A stretch of DNA of 64,000 nt from Dentipellis sp. KUC8613 (lineage: Eukaryota > Basidiomycota > Agaricomycetes > Russulales > Hericiaceae), in the NCBI GenBank assembly GCA_002286715.1, contig NSJX01000075.1:18942-82941 (forward strand), given 5' to 3'. A model generated the notes under the pieces. That model worked only from the letters and a program-made list of their open reading frames with translations. It made no database searches and was not told where the DNA came from. Positions within the stretch are counted from its first letter, which is position 1; the number at the start of each line of letters is the position of its first letter. This document shows positions 22,561-35,800 of this stretch, piece by piece. The position numbers and the translations under genes are program-made.

Positions 22561-25500
22561 TGGGCTCAATCGAAGGATTCGGGCAGGAAGTCGATCTGAC
22601 GGCGACCATACGATCGATCTTATCCGCGTATACTTTCGGTACTGGGCTCTTCAAGGAGCTACTGCAAAACTCGGATGATGCGAAAGCAACGAAACAGGTG
22701 CGTCACCGGAGGGCTTAGTTGAAGCTACACGTAACTCGAATCCCATCCAAGGTAATACTACTGGACTGGAGAAGCCATCTGGCCCAATCACTATGCAACC
22801 CGATCTTGGCCGATAAGCAAGGGCCCGCCTTGCTAGCATATAACAACGGTATACTCTCTGATAGCGACTGGAAAGGCATTCGGAAGATCTATGAATCGTC
22901 GAAATCGGATCAGTCATCGTCAGTGTCTCATCCTTGTCTTGGGAGGAACTTTGCTGACGCTACAAAATTCAAAGGAAAATAGGAAAATACGGGCAAGGCT
23001 TCCGCTCTTGTTATCATGTAAACCTGTCATCTTCTTCCGCGGCTGTGCGCTCAACTTGTTCAACCAGGTTACAGACACGCCGCAAATACTGTCAGGCGAC
23101 CATCTCGTCATTCTCGATCCTCAAAATCAGATTCATCCCGATGGTGGGGTAAGGCTCAATATTGCAGATGCCGCCGTCAAGTTTCAGGATCAGTTTTCCG
23201 TTTTTGACTGCCTCGTCCCGGAAGACCAACGTGGGCGCTTCTTCAACGGGACTATCTTTCGGCTCCCTCTGCGCACAACCCGCAGCCGCATCAAAGACCA
23301 GACCGTCGATGCGAAACAAATAGAGAACCTCTTGCACGAGTTCATTCGGCAACAGGTATCCGAGGTATTGCTCTTCCTGACTCACGTTTCGTGCATCGAA
23401 ATCCGGGAGATACTGGACGACTCGACTGATCAAGATCGTCTTCTTTCCCGCACGACGATCAACAGACCCCTTCCCGATTCTCTCCCTGGGGACGGCGGTC
23501 TGATCCTCACGCAGCATATATGCACCGTCGAATTCGAGACCCACATCGGAACTTCTACGTCGGAGAGCAGCTCGTGGCGAATCATCCATGGAGCACTTCC
23601 CGAATCCGACGCTGTACAATTCCTCAATGAACGCTGCCCCGAAGACGACACAGCGCGCATCCTGCACGAGCAGAAACTCCGTCCCAAAGCCGCCATCGCA
23701 TTTCCAGTGGCGCACCCCGCACTCTCCGCACCTGGGTTACTATTTACCTACCTCCCGCTTCCGCTGAAGACCGGTCTTCCGGCGCATATCCATGCGCTGT
23801 TCGCGCTGACGCCGGATCGGCAGCACCTAAGGAACGCGGAGGAGATCGGGCTCGCGGAGGGATTCGACCGGTTCGTCTGCTTGCCCTGGACAAACCGACG
23901 CTGTCAGCTTGAGCTAACTCGCTTGCATCAGCATATCGATCAGCTGGAATTGCTTCCTCTTCAAGGAGTTGATCCCGAAGATCTGGGCGCACGCTCTCCC
24001 TGCGCTCGTCGCGGACGACTCAAAGGATCTGTTCGCCGTGCTGCCCTCCCAGCAGCAGGAGCATCAGACGGGCGACGCGCTGTACTGGAAGAATCTGCCG
24101 CACGACGTCGTGCAGGAGGTTGTTGCGCGCGACTTGCCCGTCTGGCCTGTTATGCGCGCGGACCCTGGAACTGGAGAACGTCGCGCTTTGGCGTCTGTTC
24201 TGCTTGCTTCGAGCCGTGATGACAAAGAGACTCTTCGATCGCTCGTGAAGGCTGGGATCCTTCTTGTTCAACCTCCAGAGTACGTGCATTCGCTCTTGCG
24301 CGAGAAGCCGGGCAAGTGTACTTTTCTGAGTCCCGGCGCAGTGGCCTCGCGCTTGCGGGTGAGCTCTCATTTTCGTCCTCATGATCATGCAGCCTGATCG
24401 CGTGTCAGTCTATTTTGGCGCAGCGCGGAGTCCTCATGGACAGTAAACCAGACCTCGACCGCATCCTCGTCTATCTATTGCCAACGTCAGACCTCGACCT
24501 CGAGCGCATTGCCGACTTGCCTCTCTTCCGCTCCACCTCCGGCCAGTGCGTGTCGCTGCGAAGACGACAGGATGCTCCCACAGCAATCTACACGCTGCTC
24601 TCTGACGACGAGATCGACCTCTTTGGCGCCAGCGCCAGTGTCTCCCCGCCGTCCATCGCGCTTTCTCAGATATCAGAGGCGGTGCGAACCGTGCTGGCAG
24701 TGCAGGGACCGCTGCGCTTGAGCGTCGACGTGCTAGGCAGCGAGACCGCCCAGCAGTACCTGTGCACAGCTCTTCGCATGCGCTTTAACCTTACTCTCGA
24801 GAAAATGACTGCCGGGCCAGCGCGCCGCCCTGTTGTCGAATGGCTGATCCGCTTCTGGGACTGGCTCTCGTCTTGGGATTCTCGCGGCACGCTTCTCGGT
24901 CAGCTGTCGTCGTACCCACTGCTGCCTGCTCGAGGAGACCGACTCGTCTCCCCCGTGCTTATCTTCGACTCGCATGAGGACCTCGATGCCGATGAGGTCG
25001 ACGCTCTCTATGCCTTCAGGATCTTCGTAGTGCACCCGGACGTGACGGCTCGCGCACGACAGTTTCTGTCCAAGCAGGGGCGACTGAAGTCACTCCAGAA
25101 CCATGCCGACGTCCTATGCCACCTGTCGGAGCCTGAGCATGGGGTCGAGGAGTCCATTGCGCGCGCGCTCAGGGATCATCTGTTCAGCTCCCTGCGCCCT
25201 GGTCAATTGAGTGGATTCGACCGCACGAAGCTGAAGAATCTGCGTATCTACCCCCTTCTCACACCAGGGCGCGTGACTGCGGACCGGTCCGTCGGCTCTA
25301 TTCCACCCAACAGCAATATTATATCCGTGACGGACATGAACTTGCTGCCGACCGTCAGCGGCGTAACTTTCCTCGACGGCTGCGTGGATGTCTTGCGGGT
25401 GCTCAATGGAGGTAGCAGCGCCGCCCACGCCGTTATGGGGGAGTGCGACGTCCTAGCTCTTGCTGTCGACAATCTTGTTTCTCAATCCACCACCCTGCAG

Positions 25501-28500
25501 CGCGCCTTCCTCAAGCGCATTGTTCAGAAGCGCGGTTCGCTCCCCTCTGGGGTCTTGCACAAACTCGGGCAGACCGCTTTCGTCCGTGTGTGCGGGGAAG
25601 GGGGCAGGAAGGCGCCGTGCGCGGTGCTGGATCCGGACTGTGATGCAGCTGCTCTGTTCCGAGGCGAGGACCGGTTGCCCTCGCGGGTGGACGACGGCGA
25701 ACGCGATATAGTCCGGTGCTTACAGTCTCTCAGGCTATTCCGCAGCGATCTCGGTGCGGACCTGGTGCAAGATCGAATCTCCAGGATATCCGGACTCTGG
25801 AGCTCCGAAGCAGACGCCCTTGCTCGATCGCTTCTCGCCTTGCTCGTCAGACTCAACTATGACATGAGGAACGTCAAGATCGAGCGTGATGTGCGTTGGT
25901 TACCGACTCCAGGCGGCGTTCGCAGCTGCCGTAAATGCCACCATCCCGACGCCCACCCCCGTGTGCTCTTCGACCGCGTTCTGCCAGTTCTCGATCTCGA
26001 CACTCTGCCGCCTTCTTTCAAACTTGCATTCGGCTGGGACGCAGACATTCCTGTGGATGTCTTGAAACAGCAACTGGTGCAGCTGGCAGTTTCTGGCGTT
26101 TCTGAGCTGGCAAAGCAGCTGCGCCCTGTGGTGCGCGAGATGGGCCGACGGGTACGCGAGCTGCAGGATCCCGATATTGCTGAACTGCGCGGATCACTCG
26201 CGGACCGTGCCTGGGTGCCGATTTCACCGTACCAAGGCGTCGTCGCGAGAACGGAGTATGCTGTTCTTTCTGAGATTGCTCCAAGCGATCTTCCGTCGTG
26301 CTTTTACGCCGTTCCTCAAGAGTTCGTCGAGGAGCCCGGTGTTAGGGAGTTCCTCCAGCGTATGGGATGCCAAGACAGGTACGTTTGTGGCCGTCGCGCA
26401 TTTGAATGTGACTTATTTGCTCCCTAAGGCCTTCCTTTCCTACTCTTATGCACGAGCTTCAAAAATCCTCTTCTGTCGATGTCACCATTTCGATCCTTCG
26501 TTCCGTCGCCGAGCTGGAAGTGAAAGACGATCTGAGGCGGCAGATCTTGGTTCCAGATGCGAATGGCACACGACGGCCCATTGACGCAGTCCTCTTCAAT
26601 GATCTCGGCGATCGCGCTGATATGGTCACGCTGCCGGACAACCGGTTTCTTGCTCATGGCCAGCTGGACAGTGGCCTGGCGAAACGCCTGCAGCTCAACT
26701 TTTTGGGGCTTTCGGGCATCGAAGTGCCCAGCCACGAAGAGATGAAAGAAGACCTGACGACGAGAATTTCCGGCGTCCTGAGTCAATATTCAATCGAACA
26801 GTCCTTCGGCGAGTTTGTGAGCAATGCGGCTGATGCTGGGGCGAGCAAGTTTGCCGTGTGCGTGGATACCAAGGAACATGTTCTAGACGAAGATGCTGGT
26901 ACCCTGCATCCTGCCGAGTTTCATAAATGTCACTCGTTGGTGTTATATAATGATGCGCAATTCAGACCTGAAGACTGGAGCGGGATGCTCCGAGTAGGGC
27001 GAGGAGGCAAAGAAGGGCGTACCGATACCATCGGGCAATTTGGGCTGGGGTCGTTGTCGAATTTTCATTTCACCGAGGTGAGCTCTGATGCACTTTGATC
27101 GTGCGCTCGGCTCTGAAATTTCGGACCATGCAGATGCCAATGATTGTCTCCGGCGACAGTGTTCTCATCTTGGACCCCTCAAAGTCTCGACTTCCTGGCA
27201 CCGGCCGTGCGACAGTTCGCATGTCTTTGTCTCAGATGAGAAGGTACGCCATGATCGATTGGATATTGTTGTTACGCTGTACGGCGACTGATCCTTGTAC
27301 AAGTCGATATCCCGATCAACTCACAGTACTCGACGGTATGTTCGGCTTCGACCAAAAGTCCAAATTCTACGCTGGCGTAAGTGATGTTAAACTCTGCAGC
27401 TCTGCAATATCTCATTTTTTTAATATCTCCTCGGATCTCTCAGACCATATTCTGGTTCCCGCTGAGGACTGAAATTCAAGCACGCGACAGCGAAATCTCC
27501 AAAAAAGCAATTACACAGAGCATGGTAGCAGATCTCATCAACAACCTGCGCAACGATGCAGCAGGGATGCTCTTCTTCACTAGACAACTGCGGGCCATCG
27601 AGGTCCTCCATCGGGGAGCGGACGGGGTGATCTCGGATCCCGACTGGACATATGAAGTCACGGATCGAACCACGATGCCGGTCGCGGCAGGCGAAGAGTG
27701 TGAGAAACAAAATTTGCGTATATGCCACCAAGCTCGCGATGCAACAGATGGCGTCGAAAAATGGCAGATTTTCCAAAGCTCTATGCACCATTCTTCGCTG
27801 CCCCCGGAATTCCAGCCGCTCATCAAGGATTACCGTCTACGGGAGCCCATAATGACAAGCCTCGCGATTGCTCCGGCTTCACATCGTTCAGGGCTTGCGC
27901 GCAAATTTTTCTCCTCCGTCGCCCTTCCGCTATCTACACAGCTACCATTCCACATCAATGGTTCCTTTATCCTTGCCAGCGACAGACGAAGTATCCGCTT
28001 CGATGATGGTGGACTGGGAAGTCTTGAGTCGCGATATAATCACTGGCTTCTGCAATCTCGGTTCCCTGTTGTCTACGCCTTCGCTTTGGAGCAACTGATG
28101 AAGACCGCTCACACCGATTCCAAGCCCTGCAGATGGGAACGCTTCTGGCCTGAGCATTGCACAGATTCGCTCTCGAGAACTATTCTGAGCGGTTTCTATG
28201 ACTCGACATTCCTTGGTCAATTGGACCGACGCATCTGCTGCAGTGAATCGCGAGTTCACCAAAAACCTCGGGACTGCTTGTTGATTGACGCCGAGGACGA
28301 TATTGCAAGCGCTCTTCGCTATCTCAGCCCCGAAGTATTAATCACAGGGAAAAAACCTTCACTCGAGCGCCGGTCCTACAGAACAATCAAACAGGTTCAC
28401 GCTGAATACGTGAGGGATCTTGTTGAGCGGAAGGCCGACGCCATCAGACAAGGGTTCCGAGATAAACGCTTGAAAGTGAGGGACCTGAGATGGCTTGCCA

Positions 28501-31244
28501 ACTTCCTGATTAGGGACCAGCCTCCAACAATCCTGGACGGACTTCTTCTCATTCCTCTGGCTGATGGCAGCCTTGCCGCATTTCAAAACCTGGATTCTGA
28601 CAGCGTCAATGACGAGCGCATGCTGTACTCGTGGAGTGGTACGCGCGCTGAGCGTACCTCGGAACCGTCACGCGATCTCATACCCATCGACCGCCTTGTG
28701 CATCGAGACTTCTCGAAGCTGGTGGCCGAGTTGCAGGGCAAAGGACTCAACGTGTCAAAGCTGACTTCATCCTATGTTCTGAAGATGCTACAGCAGTGGC
28801 TTGGGGAAACACCACTCTGCCGCCTCCCCTTTCGCCAAGACACAACTCATCGGATCCGCGGCTTCTGGTTAGACTGGCCGGACTTCAAATCCGCAGGCGT
28901 TTCGAACGCGGACATCAGCGACTTCCCGCTGGTGCCCACATTAGAGCCGGCATGTTTTATCTCGCTTTCTCACTGCCGCAAGTCTTCGTCGGTCGTCATA
29001 CTGGATCAACAAGCAGATATGGCCGATTGGATTCTCGAAGCTCTCGGTCACATTGGGTTCGTGTTTGTGCAAAGGGGAGCCGCTGGTCCCGCACTCGATG
29101 GATTGCTGCCTGATGCTTCGCAGCGGAGGCCGACCATGATCCGCGTCCTCCAGCTGCTCAAGTCACAGCCTGATAATGTACAGCACATCCTGCAGCTCAG
29201 CGGCACGGTTCACTCCGAATTTTGCACCTGGGCCCGGAATAACATGCCACATGACGATAGCCTCTCCGTTATTGGTCGCATGTTGCCTGTCTGGCAGACA
29301 TTGGGAAGCCCACAAAAATACATCGCAGCCTCGGACGTGCAAATGCTGCCCTCGACGATTCTTCATCCGCACGAGATTGTCCCGTTCTTGCGCGATTCCT
29401 GGGCGTTCATCGCCTATGATTCCAAGATAGAACACAATCTCAAGTTACCTCCCTTGAAGCTGACGGTTCTGCATAACAGGTACTTAAGTGTACAAATCGG
29501 CCAGCAGTTATCAAGCCAGCAGCTGCCGTCATATCACAAGCTTATGGACGTTCTGTTGAACGCGCCTGGCAATCGGACATTCGAATCAGTCCTGCTTCCG
29601 AACTCAGCAGGCACCCTGGTACCAGCACACGAGCTATATGCACGCACTGTGCCGATCTTCGCCGCTGCATTCGAGACACAGCCAGGTCGCTTCATCCACC
29701 CCACGTATAGGGACCAGGAACAACGCGCGCGCCGGTTTGGCCTGCACACCGAGCTCGACTTTGACTCATTCCTCCTGTGCGCGGGAGTGGTCAACGCGGA
29801 TGTGCACACAAGCCGCGAGAGGCGGGCAGTGCCGTTGTACGCGCTGTATAGAAGCGAGGTCCTGGCGATCTACATTGGCGGGGACACCGCGCGGTGGCGG
29901 GCGCTTGACCAGATGCGCTTCATCCCGCGGCGCGAGGCGCGATTCCCGCCTGAGCTGTCGGCCCTTCCCAACTTCGACACTGCAGCGTACAGCATCAGGG
30001 ACCTCCCGAATCTTATCTCGCCCTCGGAAATTCTGAGGCCGGGCTCGGAATCGGTCGCATGGTCGCAGAGGGGGCTGTTTGCGTCCGCGCCCAACGAGAG
30101 GCTGCTCCTTGCTGATTTGCAGCTGGGCATCCCCACCATCGGCGAAGTGGTAAGCCTTCCCAGTCCCTGCTCTACTTCTCGATCTCGGATCGCCGGTAAA
30201 CTGACGGCTCTGTAGGTCGAGCACCTGCGTGTACTCGCGCGCATCGCCCGCGACCACCCGGGCAGCGCGCCTCTGCTGGCCGAAATCAAAGCCACCTACG
30301 CATGGCTGAGCGAGCGCGCCGGGGTCCCCAGCACCGCGCGTGCGCTCGCCTCGGCGTTCACGCCCGCCTCGGCGCTCTTCCTGAACATCGACCGCGCCGC
30401 AGACGCATGGGCGTGGCGCAGCGCGCGCGAGCTCTTCTTCGGGATCGAGGACGCGGACGCGGCGGGCGTGCCGGTGTACGGCGTGCGCGCGCTGCTCGAG
30501 CCGTGCGCGCCGCTGCTGCGCGCGGTCGGCGTCAAGGACGGGTCGCCGCTGACGGACTACGCGCGCGCGGCGGCGTCGCCCGCGGAGGCGCAGCTCGGCG
30601 CGCTGCGGGCGGCGTTCGCGGCGCTGAGGAAGGAGCGCGTGCTGCTGGACGTGGTGCTTGTGCCGGCTGAGGGCGGGAGCCTGGAGGCGCCGTGCGAGGC
30701 GCACAGGGTCGTGTTGGCCGCGGCGAGTGGGTACTTCCGCGACATGTTCCGCGGGGCGTTCGACGATCTGAGGCGGAGCGAGACGAAGGTCGACGCGTCC
30801 GCGCGCTGTATCGAGTGTGCGCTCGGTGAGTGACCATGCTGGCGTAGAGGCTCTAGTACTGATCCACCGCGATGCGCTTACGCACAGACTTCATATACAC
30901 GGGCACGCTCGGCCGGCCGGACGCGGTGGAGGCGGGCTCGCAGGCGTGGTGCAACGTGCTGGTGGAGCTGCTGGGCCTGTCTGATTTCTGGCGGATGCAG
31001 GCGCTGTGCGATGCGGCGCAGGACGCGCTGTTGGAGTTCATCGGGATCACGACGTGGGACGAATGTGCGTGTCTCTTTTTCGTTCTATTGCGTCGGGGCG
31101 GTGGGCGCTGACTGGGTCGTGGGCTGGGCAGTGCGCCAGCGTGCGGAGGAGGTGAAGGCGCTGGATGCGGCGGTGCTGCTGGATGCGTGTCGAAGGTTTG
31201 AGGAGGAGCGCGCAGACGCGATCGCGAGGCTTAAGGGTGCGTAA
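22561..31244 (+). CDS. Giant sacsin-like protein with two Hsp90-type ATPase units and a BTB domain (gene A)
   Basis: Thirteen exons, about 2,650 residues; ATG at 22561, TAA at 31242-31244. Unit 1 starts at once: [15 protein letters not shown]-box [13 protein letters not shown] (about residues 30-45), [26 protein letters not shown] (about 110-125), [11 protein letters not shown] (about 205), then [17 protein letters not shown], all standard sacsin-repeat motifs. A long helical part leads to unit 2 near residue 1310: [16 protein letters not shown]-box [54 protein letters not shown]. From about residue 2,500 a BTB domain reads [40 protein letters not shown]. Sacsins act as Hsp70/Hsp90-linked quality-control proteins; BTB domains dimerise and can bind cullin-3. 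No signal peptide, so cytosolic. The full-length paralogue is gene B. Domain calls are secure, role unknown. Confidence 0.9.
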
Positions 31245-33300
31245 TTCTGAGGTGTGCGTGGTTTGTATAGAAGGGCTGTGTATCGTGTGAGTACACCCAG
31301 AGTAGTTTCTGTAGAGTATGTGTGGTATGTCTGTAGCGAATAGCGCTTGTAACTGTAGCCCCAAACTATCCTGACACTTTGTTCGATGTCCCATATGGGT
31401 GTAATTCTTATGTGTGTATCTCCCAAGTGTCCGCAGCACAGCTATATAGCAAAATGCCTGATGCGGGGGGTAGGATGATGTGCATGGCAGTGACCGCTGA
31501 CAGCTGGCAGCGCGTACACACAAGCACATTTTTCGCGACCCTTCTGCTGTGCTTCCTAAATCGACGTGCCGAGACAAACCAAGGAATTTGGCTCCGGGCG
31601 CGCATACGAGCGACGAATATCTAATATATACCGTGCATGCGGGCAGACAGATAGTGCAGGGCTGAATATCGTCTATTGGCGGAATCAACTTGAACCTGAG
31701 GTCGCGCCGTAGGACAGGAGGGCGCCATTATCCCGGTTTCAGCTCCAGCCAAAGCGCAGGCGCCTCCGATCGACAGTCATTGCACTTGTGCTCGCGAATG
31801 AGAACTACTTTCGAGCTAGTCTAAGACTACTAGTACGGCCACATCCTTTGTATATTCCAATCTGCTCGCGAACTGGAATTATGTGCTGCATGAGCGTCCG
31901 TCCAGCGCCATCCTAGGATCTCGCCGAAATGTCAAATTTACAGCCGCACGGGCCACTGGCAGCATCGTCATTGGTCGCCGCGAATCTCAACCCAGCATGC
32001 GGATATCAGCCTAGCATGCGAATCTCAACCCAGCTGGACTTTTCTATAATCACTTCCAAATCCACAACATCAGCGACGCGGACATGGGGCGTGGGGGTGG
32101 ACGAGTACCAGCTAGTCAATACGGCTGGATAGAAGGGGGTGGGCAGGGCGAGGACGGGTGGCAGAGCATGGACGGATGGATTGGCAGGATATGGGTAGGG
32201 GGAAGAGAGCACGGATGACGGCAGGCGGTCCCGTCTCGCGCGTCCGAGTCCGTCCTCCAGCCAGACGTCCCGCGCTGATCGCGCATACCGCCGTTCCGCG
32301 AGCCACGCATCCCAGCGCCCGCATCGACTTTCCCCACGCTGTTAATGTGAACGCTAGGCATGGTTCTACAATGCGAGCACTGCGCGCTGGTCAGAGCCAG
32401 ATCCGTAGGACACCGGACAGCTGCAAGGCCGGTACCGAGGATAACGATGACACACACGTAGTCGAAGCCGGCGCGACAACCTGAGCTCCTGCAGGGCGGT
32501 GAGCACTGGATACTGGACACTTAACACGGGCAGTGAGGTCGAGGACCGGGATCGATAGTCGAGCGGACGGGGATACGGGGCACGGTGAATGGAGCATGGC
32601 GGGCGGCCCCGTCATGGTATCGCACGCCTGCGCGCTGATCGTGTATCGGGAGCAGCGCCCGCAACGGCTGCCCCCACACCCACGCACCCACGCCGCGACT
32701 ACAGGCACTGACCGATTCCCATCGCGTCCCGACCCGACGACAGTCCGCGATCGAGAGAGCCAGATCCGAATCCGAGTCTGCAACACACGGCAAGGCGAGT
32801 AGTCGATTCGGAGAGCGTGCGGCCGGGATCCACGTCCGAGAATTTGAGCAGCGAGCACAGAGCACAGAATCGGAGCGCGCGCGCGCGCGCGGGAGAAATC
32901 GAAGGCGGAGGGGTGCAGGCACAGTGGTACTGTGAAGTTCGAGCCGGCCCGGGATGAAGTGAAGTATGCGCTCGGAGCGGCGGAGGGGAGGCAAGAGGGG
33001 AGTGTCACCGTGATGAAGACAGATTTCATTCAAAGTGGAGCGAGGACAGATCGATTGCGCGCGGATTCACATCCGTCTGGGTGCGGGTGCGGGTGCGGGT
33101 GCGGGTGCGGTAGAGGCTCGACGCAGCGGGAAATGGCATCGAGGGTAGAGTATAGATTGGATATGGCTGCCCAAAGCTTGGAGCACCCATGCACAGGCTG
33201 TCCGGAGCCGGAGAGGGGATTCGCCGGGCAGGGAAGAGGGAGAAAGTGGCGCACGTGTATAACAACATGAAGGTGGATGAGGCGAGGAGGCCACCGCCAG
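31245..33300. other. Intergenic region with short imperfect repeats
   Basis: About 2 kb. Near 31990-32030 the string CTCAACCCAGC with GCATGCG repeats twice. At 33077-33108 a (GGTGCG)n-like run occurs, and 32877-32892 is a GC dinucleotide run. No gene supported. Confidence 0.55.
33077..33108 (+). repeat. Hexanucleotide microsatellite (GGTGCG)n
   Basis: Five near-perfect tandem units of GGTGCG. Confidence 0.9.
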
Positions 33301-33559
33301 ATGGGCGGGCTATTTGCGTACTTACGCGAGGAGGAGCGAGCCTGCTGAAAACCTGAACTCGAGCGTCAGGTCATGGGGGGCCGGGCAATTCGACTCGCGG
33401 GCCGCCTCATATTGCGTCGCACCGGAACGACGCATAGAGGTCCAGTGTGTAGGCGGGTAAGTGTGAACGGTGCATCCGGCAGGTCTCGGGCCAGGGGTGC
33501 GTCCGCACATCACATATTTCCGCGCAAGCGAAGTCGGCGTCGACGTCCGGGGATGTGAA

Positions 33560-35800
33560 TGAATATCGGGAGGCGGACGCGCTGGATTGGGTGAATCGGA
33601 GAACGGCAGATGTAGAGTCGGATGCTGTATTTGCGTGGTGAGGACGCGCGAGGGGTACGACGCGGATCGGGAATTTGAGCTCGCTTGGGATGAGGGGGTT
33701 AGCGCAAGAGATAACAGACGGCTGTCGGTATATGCCGCATTACTGCACAATGCGGTACGCGTTGCAGCATCTGCAATCCAGCCGTCGGAAGCGAAGTCGT
33801 GGGTGTCCGGTATGTTTATTCGCGGGGCGAAGACCAGCCTGAGGGGTGCGTCCGCACGTGTCCCGCGCAAGCCGTCGGGAGCGTTCTGCGCAGTGTTCCG
33901 GGCCCTGCAGCCCTCAGGGTTGAGCGCGTCTTCAAGCGCAGCACCGAAGTGCCTGGGCCGGTGCTGCATGTCATGATGTGGCGTGCTTGTCGACATCGAC
34001 ATGGACATCGGCGCTGAAGCTGAAGGGGCGTAGGATGGCGAACTGGTCCGTGGGTGGGCATGATGACGAGCTTCGGGTGCTACATGCGGGTGTAGTCGCT
34101 GGCCTTTTGCGATTGGATAGTCATGTTTTGCGTCTCCGGACGCTGGGCTTGCGTGTTGAGGATTGGGGACGCTCGAGGGGCGCGGGCGTCACTAGGGAAT
34201 TTGAGCTTGTTCGGGCGTTCATGGGGGATGTTTTGGGTGGAGGAGCGCGAGGGGGCGAGGGGGCGAGATGGCAGAGGCAAGTCGGCGTATGCGGCGCGGC
34301 AGGGTGTTGTGGTTTATGTTGCTGTGTCTATATCCGGATGTCCGAGTCGATAGACGGAAATAGAAATGAGGATAGAGATACTGCAGAATCGCTATGGTTT
34401 CCCAGGGCTCGGGCGTACGCAGGCCGTTCGGAGGCGGAGCCGCGGATGTCTGATGGATTCGCTAGGTGAAGAGCGGGGTTCGCACAGGCGATGTCGACGT
34501 CGGCGTCCGTGAAGGCGAATTAATCTTAGGCGGAAGAGTCAGGCGCGCCGGGAACGGCGTCTGCGGAGACGGACACTAGTACCGTACCCGCGTGCTGAGG
34601 ATGGTCGATGGGTGCGGGCATCGCTAGGGCATTCAAGCTCGCTCGAGTGCTCCTGGGGGATATTCGAGTTTCAGGCGGACGAGCGCGAGATGGCGGCGGC
34701 AAGTCAACACATGCAGCGCAGCAGGGCGTCGTGGCCTGTCTTCCTGTGTCCGCATCCAGACGTCCGAGTCTGCGATCTGAGGCCTGAGGTCCGAGTCGCT
34801 GCTGTACTTTATATCATGCATCATGATGTATGGCTGCCCAGAGCTCGGACTGTCCGGGGGCGGGGTCGCGGATCGCGGGGCCGAGGACGGGCAGTTGAGC
34901 GCGCTCGAAACTCCTGGGGCATATCGCATGGGGACGAGCGCGAGCGCGCGAGACGGACAGTGGAAAAGAGAGGCGCTGCGGGTCGGTGCGGGTTGTGGGT
35001 GTGTTGCTGTGTCTGTAGTCTGAGGTCTGAGTCGGTAGATAGAAGAGAGAGATAGGGAGAAGAAGAGATCGTACACGAGCGGGGGTGGGTTGGCGTAAGG
35101 GGAGTGGGGGCAGCGAAGACGCAGTGGCTATGGCTTCGCATGGGGCCAGACGGTCCAGAGGCGCGGTCGCGAGTGATTCGGCGGGCGGAGAGCAGGGGTC
35201 GCATATTTTTGGGCAAGCGATGTCGACGTCACCGTCCAGGAGCCCTGGGAGGCGGGTCCGGGCGGCGGAGACGGGGACGGCGTCGGATACTTGCGTGTCG
35301 GGGACACTCGAAGCATACAGCGCAGACCGGGCATCGCTGAGAGGAATCGGTATTTGTGCTCGCTGGAGGGCTGCTGGAGGATTTTTCGAGTGGGCGAACA
35401 CGAGCGTAGAGGGGAGTCGGTATATGCAGGCTGTTGCGGGTCGCTGCGACTTGCAGAGATAGATACAGATCATACGAGAGAGGGACATGGGACGACGCGA
35501 GCAGCGAGCAGCGAGGGGTCAGTGCGACGTACATGTGCTGCGCCCGAGACCATAGCCAAGCCAGGCCGGCTCGATAGTCGAATTCAGGCAAGCGGGTCTC
35601 GCATGTCGAAAGGTATGTGGCGCTGCAGGTGTTGCTGTGTCTGTAGTCCTCCAAGTCGAGACAGAGAGGTAGAGCGTACGAGTGAGGGGCGGTCGCGGGA
35701 TGACGCGACCGGATGGAGGCGCGCTCGAGGGCTGCGACGTCAAGCTCAAGCGGATATCGCACGTTGGAAGAAAGACTGGGATGACGTCCGTGGTGCGTCC
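33560..35800. repeat. Block of diverged long repeats (about 300-500 base units)
   Basis: Similar segments recur near 33670, 34190, 34630, 34900 and 35340. Each has a version of GAATTTGAGCTCGCTCG, then a GGGGGAT(A/G)TTTT or CTGGAGGAT word, then GAGCGCGAGA and AGTCGGTATATGC, then GTTGCTGTGTCTGTA. They differ greatly from each other, so the array is old. Long open frames on both strands (for example 35291-36079 plus and 35762-35229 minus) reflect GC-rich repeat composition and show no domain. No transposon ends were found. Confidence 0.55.
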
